Positions 43,664 through 52,842 of a stretch of DNA of 64,000 bases are shown here, piece by piece (position 1 is the first letter of the stretch; each line of letters begins with the position of its first letter). Source of the DNA: Enterobacter vonholyi (GTDB lineage Bacteria; Pseudomonadota; Gammaproteobacteria; Enterobacterales; Enterobacteriaceae); NCBI RefSeq assembly GCF_008364555.1, contig NZ_VTUC01000004.1, positions 1 through 64,000 on the forward strand, written 5' to 3'. Position numbers and translations under genes: made by a program. The notes beneath the pieces were generated by a model that was not told where the DNA came from, did no database searches, and worked only from the letters and a program-made list of their open reading frames with translations.

Positions 43664-44794
43664 TTGGCTCAATTTACGATTAATACCTGCAAATCGTTTG
43701 GTTGCCGAAATTTAGGGCTACCCATATCAGCCTCTGCAGACTACAGCTGGCCAGACTACAGGCTGGGATTTCCGGCATTACACTGTCGGGCATGCGGGAG
43801 TTATCCCCCGCTTTTTGATGAGCAACACTTTAATGAATGGTTGTCTGCGCACTTACGCGCCTATGCTTCAGAAAACGGTTATTTTTGTCCTGAATGTTAT
43901 AGGCAAGAAATTATTTGTTATGGTTATAACCCGCAGGGAACACAGCGCGTTCAGTGCCGAATTTGCAGGAAAGTCTGGACACCCAAACAGCAAAAACAAA
44001 GAAAAAGAAAAAGAGTAACCCCTGCATGCATTGAAACGGTTCCACTTATTGTGCCGTTCCAGGGAAGTTGTGCAGAACAGAAACTGTATGTTCTGCTTAG
44101 CTTCGATGCTGACAGTGGTCATATTCTTCATATTTCCACAAATTTTACTCAGCATGATATTGGTGAGACTCTGCGTTATCGCTGGCGAGGGAAGCGTGAG
44201 CCCGATCTGCATCAACATGATATTGTCAGTCGTGTTGATATGCGTGAAATGCAATTTCTACGTCGGAGCCAGTTTGATGAAATTCAATATGGCAGTGCGG
44301 CCCTCAAGCGTAATGCCAGAGGTGCGATACTGCGTCCCGTCATCGCCGCTCACGGGCATTTTCGCGTGCTGAACATCCTTTTTCCTGAGGTAAAAATGCA
44401 CGTTTTTTCACACGAATGCTTTCTTCGTGGAGCCGCCATTACCGCCTGGGCAGATCTGTTTCGCGAGGGGCAAGGTGAGCTTTGGTTTATAGAAGAGGAG
44501 ATCAATGAGGAGGAGTGCGATATACCCTGGACTTTTCAGCGAACAACACAGCACGGCTGGTGGCAAACTCAGTGGCAGCTTTGGAGGCAGGGCAAAAATT
44601 TCAAGATGGTTTGCCCGTTAACCGGTGGTGATATCAATAATGCTGAAATGCTCTCTTTAACGGCCAGCAGGCACTTTATCGATTGGCTATACAAACAAAC
44701 GAATTTTACCCATAGTGCCAAACTATCTGCAGGTCGTGTAACGCAGGTTCTTCTTTCCCTGATGCATGACTATAACGATAAAATTGCGGGATAG
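43664..44794 (+). CDS. Zinc-ribbon protein with IS1 InsA-like N-terminus
   Basis: A 376-residue cytoplasmic protein, divergent from the nucleotidase gene. Cys pairs at residues 9/14, 41/44, 75/78 and 98/101 form two or more zinc ribbons; the last pair (FCPECYR ... QCRICRKVW) resembles IS1 InsA and other transposase-type ribbons. A basic run of Lys/Arg (about 107-117) follows, then about 250 residues with no known domain. No DDE catalytic set was recognised. It may be a DNA-binding regulator of the adjacent nucleotide-salvage genes or a domesticated transposase; neither is proven. Confidence 0.65.
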   Translation: MAQFTINTCKSFGCRNLGLPISASADYSWPDYRLGFPALHCRACGSYPPLFDEQHFNEWLSAHLRAYASENGYFCPECYRQEIICYGYNPQGTQRVQCRICRKVWTPKQQKQRKRKRVTPACIETVPLIVPFQGSCAEQKLYVLLSFDADSGHILHISTNFTQHDIGETLRYRWRGKREPDLHQHDIVSRVDMREMQFLRRSQFDEIQYGSAALKRNARGAILRPVIAAHGHFRVLNILFPEVKMHVFSHECFLRGAAITAWADLFREGQGELWFIEEEINEEECDIPWTFQRTTQHGWWQTQWQLWRQGKNFKMVCPLTGGDINNAEMLSLTASRHFIDWLYKQTNFTHSAKLSAGRVTQVLLSLMHDYNDKIAG

Positions 44795-44820
44795 GTTCTC
44801 AATACGTGGTCTATTTCGTC

Positions 44821-44848
44821 AAGGGTTCATGTAGATACATGAACCCTT
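44821..44848. terminator. Terminator-like hairpin, copy 2
   Basis: Perfect 13-bp stem AAGGGTTCATGTA / TACATGAACCCTT with a 2-base loop and T tract, 26 bases after the zinc-ribbon gene. Near-identical to copy 1, with similarity extending about 15 bases further. Confidence 0.8.
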
Positions 44849-44924
44849 TTAATTTATGCAGAGAAGTCAATTGTTTATAAAAGTCTGATGATCAATTGCA
44901 TCTATTTATTATAATTATACTTTT

Positions 44925-45422
44925 TTACAAATTTGCATGAATGGATGCCGTAGTGATTACGTCAGTAAGCTCCGTTTCGTTAAACAATCTTGCACGATAG
45001 GCCTCCCCAGGGAATTGAGGCGCACCATCAGGTAAAGAAATTACATCGTAGATAGTTGCAATCATATTACCATTCACATCGCTAATAAAGAATGAACGAG
45101 CGTGGCAGGTAAAAATAGCGAAGTAATCATCATGGTCAAAAACGCCACCCATAAAATCATTCCACTGGACGATAGGTTTTGTGGGCAGTTCAATCGGTGC
45201 ATGAATTTCCACAGCTGTTTTGGCAGCAAAGTCTACTGCATAGAAAAGAATGCGAGCCGGAGGTGTTGAATAAGCATCGCTTGTTGCATTGTCATTCATC
45301 GGACGAATAACAGGATTTTCATTTGCATCAAGACAAGATCGATTATCAAAGACAGATAAAACGAATTTTCCTACTGTCGGGTCGATATATTCTGCAAATG
45401 CACTATTATTCGTGATGCACAC
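44925..45422 (-). CDS. Hypothetical protein
   Basis: Up to 165 codons from a GTG at 45422; the real start is unclear, because the frame stays open upstream through a hydrophobic stretch (SPLLLVPLIYSIA) without an ATG. Soluble, acidic and rich in Asp, Asn and aromatic residues, without a recognised domain. AT-rich like the neighbouring block. Since the composition changes at about 45,430-45,500, the original 5' end may have been lost at a recombination junction. Confidence 0.5.
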   Translation of the reverse strand: MCITNNSAFAEYIDPTVGKFVLSVFDNRSCLDANENPVIRPMNDNATSDAYSTPPARILFYAVDFAAKTAVEIHAPIELPTKPIVQWNDFMGGVFDHDDYFAIFTCHARSFFISDVNGNMIATIYDVISLPDGAPQFPGEAYRARLFNETELTDVITTASIHANL

Positions 45423-45671
45423 AGTGTGAGCATCATTTTTAGCAATGGAATATATAAGAGGAACCAGTAGGAGAGGGGATATTACGGTAGCACGGTAATT
45501 AACGGATTCAGTAAAGAAAGTATGCTGTAACCGTGACGCTCTGGCCTTCAGCGTTCGTGGTCTTACCCGAGATGATTTCGCTCCGGTGGCAGAGCGGGGA
45601 AGTGATTTTTATTTGGTGACGGCAGGAGATAAAACAATATTCAGAAAAGCGTATCAGAGGCTGGGATATTG

Positions 45672-46592
45672 CTACTTATTATTGGAATTTGGGACATGCT
45701 GCTGCATCAATTCAACGATCCAATCAATAAAAACGCGCAGTCTGGCGTTGACATGGCGGTTAGGCGGAAATGCCAGGTACAGGGGCATTGGCTTAATACG
45801 CCAGTCTTCAAATAGCGGAATTAAAGAGCCAGCAGTCTGATGCGCTGCCGCCATATAGACGGGGAGCGCAATCACGCCTAATCCCGCTAGCCCAGCCTCG
45901 AGGTAGGCGTTGCCATCATCCACGGCAAGTACATAGTTGCCCGTGATTTCAATATGTTCACTCTCATCGTGCAGTACCAGAGGATCAATCTTACCGGTGC
46001 GTGAGGATAAGAATCCCACTATGCGATGGTCGGTATTTTCCAGCTCTCGCGGGTGCGCAGGGGCGCCGAGGCGTTGCACATAGCTCGGTGCGACGTAAAC
46101 ACCGATTTGCAAATCGCCGACATGGCGTGCGATCAGGGACTGGTCGTTGATTTCGCCGCCCCGAACGACACAATCCACGTTGTCGCCGATCAGATCCACC
46201 ACCCGGTCACTCACGCCCATGTCGAACTGGATATCAGGGTAGCGCGCGTGAAAAGCCGGTAGCGCCGGCACCAGCACCAGGCGGGCGAGAGGCGTCGGCA
46301 CATCTACCCGCAGGCGTCCCCTGGGCGTCATCGTCGCACTGGAAAGGCTGTTTTCAGCATCTTCCATGTCCGCCAGCAGGCGGATGACGCGCTCGTAGTA
46401 GACCGCGCCATCAGGAGTAACGCCAAGCCTGCGAGTGGTGCGATGGAGCAATTTTACGCGCAGGCGCGCTTCCAGCTGCTGAATGAGCTGCGTCACCGTG
46501 GTTTTGCTCATATGAAGCGTTTGGGCAGCCTTTGTGAAGCTACCTGCCTCCACCACGCGAGCAAAGGCGCGCATCGCGTCGAAACGATCCAT
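45672..46592 (-). CDS. LysR-family regulator divergent from ridA-like gene
   Basis: LysR-type regulator of 306 residues. Helix-turn-helix SFTKAAQTLHMSKTTVTQLI at about residues 17-36; effector domain with RGRLRVDVPTPLARLVL and the conserved YLEAGLAGLGVIALP. It shares a 141-base gap with the divergent RidA-family gene, which it probably controls. Confidence 0.9.
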   Translation of the reverse strand: MDRFDAMRAFARVVEAGSFTKAAQTLHMSKTTVTQLIQQLEARLRVKLLHRTTRRLGVTPDGAVYYERVIRLLADMEDAENSLSSATMTPRGRLRVDVPTPLARLVLVPALPAFHARYPDIQFDMGVSDRVVDLIGDNVDCVVRGGEINDQSLIARHVGDLQIGVYVAPSYVQRLGAPAHPRELENTDHRIVGFLSSRTGKIDPLVLHDESEHIEITGNYVLAVDDGNAYLEAGLAGLGVIALPVYMAAAHQTAGSLIPLFEDWRIKPMPLYLAFPPNRHVNARLRVFIDWIVELMQQHVPNSNNK

Positions 46593-46733
46593 TCCTTATC
46601 CTCTCTTTTCACCGATTGTTTGGATATTACAAACAATGATGGACAAAGTCGCTTGTTTATCCGCCCGAACCCGCACCTGTAAAGTGTCTTTATGTTCAAC
46701 GGGCTGATTTCGCCCTATTGCAAAGGAACAAAC

Positions 46734-47123
46734 ATGACAACACGCGAAGCTGTTTTTCCCCTCGGACGCCAGGCGCTCTATGAGCGCAATCGGTATTCAC
46801 CGGCCATTAAATCCAACGGTTTCTTGTTCGTTTCGGGGCAGGTGGGTAGTCGCGAGGATGGTTCGCCTGAGCCCGATCTGAAAGCGCAGGTCAGGCTGGC
46901 CTTCGATAATCTTATTGCTGTCCTCGCGGCTGCGGGCTGCACGTTCGATGACGTGGTTGACGTGACCCTCTTTGTCGTCGATCCCGAGTCAAACCTCGAC
47001 GCTATCTGGAGTATTCTGCCTGAATATTGGGGAGAAGCGCCTTACCCTACGCTGACCGGGGTCGGCGTGACGTGGCTGTACGGGTTCCAGTTTGAAATTA
47101 AGGTGATTGCCAGGCTGCCCTGA
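46734..47123 (+). CDS. RidA/YjgF-family protein
   Basis: Small enamine/imine deaminase-fold protein, 129 residues; start at the ATG at 46734 with AAAGGA before it. Typical elements: YSPAIKSNGFLFVSGQVG, FDNLIAVLAAAGCTFDDVVDVTLFV and PYPTLTGVGVTWL. The Arg that RidA uses to bind the substrate carboxylate (usually in a P..R segment near residue 105) is not obvious, so activity on the normal RidA substrates is uncertain. Confidence 0.88.
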   Translation: MTTREAVFPLGRQALYERNRYSPAIKSNGFLFVSGQVGSREDGSPEPDLKAQVRLAFDNLIAVLAAAGCTFDDVVDVTLFVVDPESNLDAIWSILPEYWGEAPYPTLTGVGVTWLYGFQFEIKVIARLP

Positions 47124-47230
47124 GTATTACTGGTCTTTCCGCCAGTCGAAAATAAGACAGAGGAAAAATGATGAGAGCAGCGGTTTATTGCCTGGAGGCG
47201 CTGCGCTTACCGTGCCCCAGGGTCCCCTAG

Positions 47231-47258
47231 GCCGGGTAAGGCGAAGCCGCCACCCGGC
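47231..47258. repeat. REP-type palindrome before the fourth tRNA-Asn
   Basis: GCCGGGT and ACCCGGC arms around GGCG...CGCC, the REP form, between the RidA-like gene and the tRNA terminator. Confidence 0.6.
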
Positions 47259-47282
47259 AAATTTTCCGAATTCAGAAAAGCA

Positions 47283-47309
47283 AAAAGCCTGCTTCAAAAG
47301 CAGGCTTTT
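47283..47309 (-). terminator. Terminator of the fourth tRNA-Asn
   Basis: AAAAGCCTGCTT / AAGCAGGCTTTT stem with T tract, same as at the second and third copies. Confidence 0.88.
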
Positions 47310-47315
47310 CAAATT

Positions 47316-47391
47316 TGGCTCCTCTGACTGGACTCGAACCAGTGACATACGGATTAACAGTCCGCCGTTCTACCGACTGAACTACAGAGGA
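47316..47391 (-). tRNA. tRNA-Asn(GUU), fourth copy
   Basis: 76 bases with CCA, identical to the others. It lies next to the aerobactin receptor gene; native terminator intact. Confidence 0.97.
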
Positions 47392-47409
47392 ATTGTGTGA
47401 ACGAGGCGC

Positions 47410-47438
47410 ATAGTAACGACCTCGGTACGCCTTGTCAA
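47410..47438 (-). promoter_or_regulatory. Sigma-70 promoter of the fourth tRNA-Asn
   Basis: On the minus strand TTGACA, 17-base spacer, TACTAT, then GCGCCTCG discriminator. Confidence 0.8.
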
Positions 47439-47555
47439 AGGGTGAAAACGCACTTTTCTTTCGTTTGCCGAGAATTTCAGCAAATCGCTGATTTTATAGC
47501 AAATTCGCGTTGAAATTACACAGCAAAATGCGCCGCCCGCAGGCGGCGCGCAGGA

Positions 47556-49751
47556 TTAGAACAGTACGGAGTAGTTCAGACCAAACGTCCGTCCACGGCC
47601 TTTATAGGTATACAGACCCGGTGCACCGTAGGTTGGGCTATACAGCCCCGGCGCGCGCTGGCCCCAGGCGGTGGTGTAGTCTTTGTCCAGCAGGTTTTCC
47701 ACGCTGAAGCTGACCTTACCCACCGGCAGGGCGTAGCTGCCCAGGAAGTCGACCGTGTTATAGCCATCAATCTTCTTGCCGTCGGCGTCAGAGACGTCAA
47801 AGGTCTGCGTGCTCTGCACGCGCAGGGTCCAGTCGCCCGGCGCCCAGTTGACCCACGCGCTGGCTTTCGACGGGCTGGCGCTGTCAACCGTCAGCTTCTC
47901 CCATTTCCCGTTTTCGCGGGTTTCTGACTTGATGGCGTTAAAGTTCGCGCCCGTGCTCCAGTCGCTGTCGGTGAAGAAATAGTCCACCTGACCTTCCACC
48001 CCGTAGATACGACGCTTGTCGTCTTCCAGGTTGATGGTCATATCCGTCTTGTTGATGGTGATGGTTTTATCCGAGAGCGAGTAATATGCCGCGACCTGGG
48101 TGCGCAGGTTATCCCCGGTGTAGCGCCAGCCCAGCTCATAAGCGTTGACCTTGATACCGTCCAGCTTTGAGTCGTTCACGTTGACGCTGTTCAGCAGGCG
48201 ATAGTGACCGTTGTTGAGCTGATAGGTGCCGGAGCCGTAGTACTTCGCCAGGTCCGGAATTTCGAAGCCCTGGGAGAAGTTAAACCACAGCTGCTGCTGT
48301 TCGGTCAGGCGACCGAGGATCCCGGCGTTAAACAGGAAGTTGTTGTAATCGGTTTTCCCGCCCGGCACCGCGTCGGCGGAGGCTGCTTTCCCGGTGGCAA
48401 TGGCCTGCTGCTGGGTGTAACCGACAAAGTCGTCCACCTTGTTCTCGGTGTACTGGTAGCGCACGCCGCCGCTCAGGGTGATGGCGTCAATGTCATAGCT
48501 GGCCTGCAGGAACGGGGCGAGGTTGGTGATGCTATAACCCGGGTAGCGACCCACGTTGTAGGCGTTATCCAGCTCCATGCCGCCGCTCGCCGCGGCCTTG
48601 CTCAGGTTAAAGAACTGCTGGTTGGCGTCGAAGGTTTCGTGGTCGGCATCCACACCCCAGGTCAGCGTTAAATCGTCCACCGGCTTGCTGTTCAGCGTCA
48701 GCTTGCCGCCGTAAAAATCGGTTTTCTGCTGGGATGCGCCGATGCTGCTCACCACGCCTTTGGTCAGGGTCGGGAACGGATAATAGGTCAGGCTCTCGTC
48801 GCGATAGTAAATCTGCGCGACCAGATCCTGGCTCCAGAAGTCGGTATTGGAGTACTGCAGGTTAATCAGATGGCGTTCGGTACCCGGCACGCGGTCAGAG
48901 TCCAGGTTACCTTTGTTGTACGCGGTCGCATCCCCCGTGACCGCCGAGAAGTTCTTCCCGAGATAGAGACCATGCTTGCCGTCGGACTCGCTCTTGTAGT
49001 ACTGGGTAGTCAGTTGCAGCTGCTGATGATCGTCGATGTTAATGGTGCCTGTGCCCATCACGTCAATACGGTCAGAATACTGTAATCCGGTCTGGGTGTT
49101 ATCGATGATCACCTCGTTGCCGTTGCCGTTGCCGTCATACCAGCCGCCGTAGCGCTGATACGACACCGACAGACGACCGGAAGCGTTATCGTTGCCGCCG
49201 CTGACCGCTGCCGACACGTTCTCATCGTGGTCGTTATGGCTGTTAAACCCGCTCTTTGTCCCGGTCTGGAACTCGACCTCGGTCTCCGGCTGGCCCTTTT
49301 TGGTGACGATGTTCACCAGGCCGCCGGTGCTGCCGCCGCCGTAGAGTGACGTGGCGCCGGAGATGACTTCGATACGGTCAATGTTGAACGGATCGATAGA
49401 GTCCAGCTGGCGGCTGTCGCTGCGGGACGAGTTCAGGCGCACGCCGTCCACCATCACCATCATGGAGCGGCCGCGCAGGTTCATGCCGTAGTTGGTACGC
49501 CCCTGGCTGCTGACGTCCATGCCCGGAATCAGCTGCGCCAGCACTTCTTTAATCTCTTTCCCGCCCTGAACCTGCTGTTCAATTTCAGCCCGCTCAATGA
49601 CCCAGGTGGTCTGCGCCATCTCCGCCACGCTGCGGTGCGCGCGGCTGGCGGAGACTACGATATTTTCTTCCTTTTGTTCTTCCGCCCACGCAGAGGTAGA
49701 AAGCATTGCAAGCAAGCAAGGATTTAAAACCCAAAGATGAGAACGTTTCAT
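47556..49751 (-). CDS. iutA: Ferric-aerobactin TonB-dependent receptor
   Basis: Outer-membrane receptor that takes up ferric aerobactin using TonB energy. 731 residues (E. coli IutA 732). Signal peptide to about residue 23, TonB box near ENIVVSA, plug domain with TNYGMNLRGRSMMVMVDGVRLNSSRSDSRQ split over its conserved loops, and a C-terminal barrel ending FGLNYSVLF. Last gene of the aerobactin operon, 26 bases after iucD. Confidence 0.97.
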   Translation of the reverse strand: MKRSHLWVLNPCLLAMLSTSAWAEEQKEENIVVSASRAHRSVAEMAQTTWVIERAEIEQQVQGGKEIKEVLAQLIPGMDVSSQGRTNYGMNLRGRSMMVMVDGVRLNSSRSDSRQLDSIDPFNIDRIEVISGATSLYGGGSTGGLVNIVTKKGQPETEVEFQTGTKSGFNSHNDHDENVSAAVSGGNDNASGRLSVSYQRYGGWYDGNGNGNEVIIDNTQTGLQYSDRIDVMGTGTINIDDHQQLQLTTQYYKSESDGKHGLYLGKNFSAVTGDATAYNKGNLDSDRVPGTERHLINLQYSNTDFWSQDLVAQIYYRDESLTYYPFPTLTKGVVSSIGASQQKTDFYGGKLTLNSKPVDDLTLTWGVDADHETFDANQQFFNLSKAAASGGMELDNAYNVGRYPGYSITNLAPFLQASYDIDAITLSGGVRYQYTENKVDDFVGYTQQQAIATGKAASADAVPGGKTDYNNFLFNAGILGRLTEQQQLWFNFSQGFEIPDLAKYYGSGTYQLNNGHYRLLNSVNVNDSKLDGIKVNAYELGWRYTGDNLRTQVAAYYSLSDKTITINKTDMTINLEDDKRRIYGVEGQVDYFFTDSDWSTGANFNAIKSETRENGKWEKLTVDSASPSKASAWVNWAPGDWTLRVQSTQTFDVSDADGKKIDGYNTVDFLGSYALPVGKVSFSVENLLDKDYTTAWGQRAPGLYSPTYGAPGLYTYKGRGRTFGLNYSVLF

Positions 49752-49777
49752 TGTTATGTTGACCCTGATTGTGTGTG

Positions 49778-51103
49778 TCAGTACTCGGTGGTTTTTGCTA
49801 AGGATTTAAAAACCTGACTGTTCTCCGGGCTGGTGGTGCTTCGCCAGTGGATAACGCCAGGGGTGGTAGCCAGCTCAAACGGCTCGTCGCCGTGCGCGCG
49901 ATTCAAAATTCGCGCCGCACGCCAGGCCATCAGGCTGAGCTGGGGTTCGGCAATGCCGAGACGGTGCATCCCGGCATTCACGGCAAACAGGCGGTTGCTC
50001 TGCGGGCCGTCCCATTCGAGGGTGAAATCGTTGTTGATGCAGAAGGCTTCGTCCGTATCCAGATGCAGGCGGTGAGACAGCGGCGCGAGGAACGCAGGCT
50101 GCACGGCGCGATAGCCGGTGGCGAAGATCGTCACGTCGCTCTCCAGCTGCTCGCGGCCGCCGTCGAGGTGATGCTTTATGCTCAGGCGCTGTCCGTTTTC
50201 CAGGCGCGTCAGGGCCGTCACCGAGCGGGACGGCATCAGGTGCGCCCAGGGTTTTTCACGCAGCACTTCAAAGCGGTGGTACATGGCGCGGTAAATCGCC
50301 AGCAGGGACTCGGTGGTGATGCCGTCGGAGGTCATTTTCTGCTCGTGCAGCATCTGACGACGCGCCTCTTCACCGAGCGTAGAGAAGCTGTCCACGTACT
50401 CCGGCGTGAAATACTCGTTAGCAAAGGCGGCTTCATCCAGCGCGTTGTAGTTGTTGCGGCGCGAGACCCAGTTCAGGCTCAGCGGCTGGCCCCATTCGCC
50501 ACGGAAAATATTCAGGAACAGGTCGGCGCCGCTCTGGCCGCCGCCGACGACGGTAACGCGCTTGCCCGTAAGGTCCGGCGTGCGCAGCATCATCTCGCTG
50601 GCGTGGAAGCAGGTATCGTCCTGCGTCGTGACGCAGTCCGGCAGGTTAATCTGTTTGCCAATCCCCACGCAGACGTGGCGCGCCAGGAAGCGGTCGCGCT
50701 GGGTCACCACCTCAAACAGGCCGCTTTTCTCATCAAAGTTCACCTGCTGCACCTGCTGGCTGAAGGCAAGGTTGGTGAGGTTGTCTGCCGCCCAGCACAG
50801 GTAGTCCGCAAACTCTTCGCGGGAGACGGTGCGCTGTTCGGTGGTCAGGAAGCGGTAGAACTTTTTGCGCTGCACCAGGTAGTTCAGGAAGCTGTGGCGG
50901 TTGGTCGGCTCAACGGCGCTGACCAGATCCTTCAGGAAGCTGGTCTGCATGTGGCAGTCCGGCACCATCATTCCCGGGTGCCAGGAGAAGTGCGGTTTAC
51001 GCTCAAGAAACAGCGAGCTAAAGCCGTCCAGCCCTTCCGCCAGCGCGGCGACGCTGAGGTTAAAAGGGCCGATACCAATGCCGATGAAATCATAGGTTTT
51101 CAT
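49778..51103 (-). CDS. iucD: L-lysine N6-monooxygenase
   Basis: FAD- and NADPH-dependent enzyme for the first step of aerobactin synthesis, hydroxylating the lysine side chain. 441 residues. FAD motif GIGIGPFNLSVAAL at about residues 8-21, NADPH motif VVGGGQSGADLF in the middle (about 190-201) and the ATGYR motif in IFATGYRAVQP. Start overlaps the iucC end by 4 bases. Confidence 0.97.
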   Translation of the reverse strand: MKTYDFIGIGIGPFNLSVAALAEGLDGFSSLFLERKPHFSWHPGMMVPDCHMQTSFLKDLVSAVEPTNRHSFLNYLVQRKKFYRFLTTEQRTVSREEFADYLCWAADNLTNLAFSQQVQQVNFDEKSGLFEVVTQRDRFLARHVCVGIGKQINLPDCVTTQDDTCFHASEMMLRTPDLTGKRVTVVGGGQSGADLFLNIFRGEWGQPLSLNWVSRRNNYNALDEAAFANEYFTPEYVDSFSTLGEEARRQMLHEQKMTSDGITTESLLAIYRAMYHRFEVLREKPWAHLMPSRSVTALTRLENGQRLSIKHHLDGGREQLESDVTIFATGYRAVQPAFLAPLSHRLHLDTDEAFCINNDFTLEWDGPQSNRLFAVNAGMHRLGIAEPQLSLMAWRAARILNRAHGDEPFELATTPGVIHWRSTTSPENSQVFKSLAKTTEY

Positions 51104-52842
51104 TGCGCTGACTCCCTGGAGGCCAGAAAAAGAGGGTTGTCTAGGTCGGTGACGTAGTTCGGCAGCATGCGGCTGCCGCCGTCGTGTTCGGAGAAGGTCA
51201 GTTTGACCGGGTTGAGGATCACGCGAATAATCTGCGGCTTGAAGAGATCGAATTTGGCGAAGCGTTCCGCAAGCTCGGGGTGCGCGGCCATATAGCGGTG
51301 CAGAACCCCGGCGAGGATCTGATAGAAACGCGTTTCGCTGACGCCGCTTTGCAGCGTGAGGCGCGAGATAAAACGCAGCACCGTCACAAAGTTGCCGGTT
51401 TGCAGATCGTGAATGATGTAATCCGCGCTCAGGCGCGCCGTGACGGCCTTCACCTGTTCCGGCAGGCTCTGGGCCTGCGGGAAATCCTCGTCCACCAGGC
51501 GCATATCGCCCTGGAAATCCTTCAGCAGGATGCGTTGCGGGACATAATCCTTCATCACCAGCGTCACGTTCTGGCCGTGGGCGATCAGCGCCACGCCGTA
51601 GCGGCAGAGCAGGTGATAGAACGGGATCACCGATGCCTCAAACAGCTTTTCCAGCCACGCTTCGGCGCTTAACCCCGATCGTTTAATCCACGCGTCGATC
51701 AGCGGGCGCCCGTTGTTGTCGGTTTCCATTAGCGCCGCCAGCAACAAAGCCTCTTCGCCATCCTGAAGATAACAGGATGGGTTCTCGCGCCAGATCACCC
51801 CCAGCATCTCCTGATAGCGATAGGGCGCTTTCGGCAGCGCCGCATAGCCCGGATGTGACAGGTATCCGGCGGCGGGTTCGCCAAGCACCTGCGCGCCAGA
51901 GCGCGCAAGCGTGGCGTCGCTGGCGAACTGCTGCTGCAGCCAGCGCGAGGCCAGCGGCCCGGCGGCAATGTATTTGCCGGGAATACCGCGATAGCAGGAG
52001 GTGTTGTAAATAGTCAGCGGAAGCTTGATGTCATAAGGCGCGCGACGGCTGGCATTTGTGAGCGTGCGCAGGGACTGCTGGGCAAGATACTCGTCGCCAA
52101 ATTCGCCCAGCTCAACCATCTCACCGCGCGCCAGCTGCGCCAGGAAATGAATAGCGATCTTCTGCTGCCACTGCCACGGGTGCAGCGGTACGGGCAGCCA
52201 GCCGTCGTTGAGACCCAGCGCCTGCCAGCGGGCGTCAAAGCGGGTGCGCTCGGCGTTGTCCATGGCGCTGGCCAGCAGGGCGCTGATATCGCAATCGACG
52301 TCGCTGCTCCAGACAAGATGCTCCCGCTGAACGGCAACCCAGTGCAGACGAAAACGCCCGCGGTACTCAGGCGCGTACTGACGCAGCGCGTCCAGACCCC
52401 AGCCGCGGCGGCCTTTGTTGAAAATAAACTTCGGGTGGCCGCGCATCAGACACTGTAATTCGTCCGGGTCGAGGTGGATCAGCGCGTCCGCGTCCAGCGC
52501 TTCACGCGCCTGCAGCAGCTGTATGTCGCCTCGCAACGTGGCGTAGAGATCTTCCATGTGCTCCGCCGTTTGCGCGTCGCTCATCTCCAGCACCGCTGCC
52601 AGCTGCAGCAGCGCGCTTTCCGCCTCCACGGCGGCACCGCTGGCGGTAGTCAGGCTGTCCGGGTCGATATGCAGCCAGCCCCAGATCCCGCGCGCGGCGC
52701 AAAACTGCCAGGACTCGTTGCCCATGGTGATGCGCCAGGCGTCAGACGAAACTGGCTCGGCGCTCAGGGTGCGTTCATACTCCAGCTCGGCGAGGATCTT
52801 CGCCACCATCTCGCGGTTCACTTTCTCCCAGAGCGCGTTCAC
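51100..52842 (-). CDS. iucC: Aerobactin synthase subunit IucC
   Basis: NIS-type (IucA/IucC family) synthetase, 580 residues, that joins the second acetyl-hydroxylysine to the citrate intermediate to finish aerobactin. Family elements seen: HPWQWQQKI, the KLPLTIYNTSCYRGIPGK stretch with substrate-binding Arg, and ALIAHGQNVTLVMKDYVPQRILLKDFQGD split over the ATP-binding C-terminal region. Overlaps iucB by 4 bases. Confidence 0.97.
   Translation of the reverse strand: MNALWEKVNREMVAKILAELEYERTLSAEPVSSDAWRITMGNESWQFCAARGIWGWLHIDPDSLTTASGAAVEAESALLQLAAVLEMSDAQTAEHMEDLYATLRGDIQLLQAREALDADALIHLDPDELQCLMRGHPKFIFNKGRRGWGLDALRQYAPEYRGRFRLHWVAVQREHLVWSSDVDCDISALLASAMDNAERTRFDARWQALGLNDGWLPVPLHPWQWQQKIAIHFLAQLARGEMVELGEFGDEYLAQQSLRTLTNASRRAPYDIKLPLTIYNTSCYRGIPGKYIAAGPLASRWLQQQFASDATLARSGAQVLGEPAAGYLSHPGYAALPKAPYRYQEMLGVIWRENPSCYLQDGEEALLLAALMETDNNGRPLIDAWIKRSGLSAEAWLEKLFEASVIPFYHLLCRYGVALIAHGQNVTLVMKDYVPQRILLKDFQGDMRLVDEDFPQAQSLPEQVKAVTARLSADYIIHDLQTGNFVTVLRFISRLTLQSGVSETRFYQILAGVLHRYMAAHPELAERFAKFDLFKPQIIRVILNPVKLTFSEHDGGSRMLPNYVTDLDNPLFLASRESAQ

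Noticed and set aside
45586..45840. Plus-strand frame of 84 codons
   Set aside because: Its second half is antisense of the LysR gene and the first half is an unassigned relic; no start signal.
49847..51157. Open frame of 436 codons on the plus strand
   Set aside because: It lies wholly opposite iucD, whose FAD and NADPH motifs and operon position are clear; an effect of GC-rich codon use.
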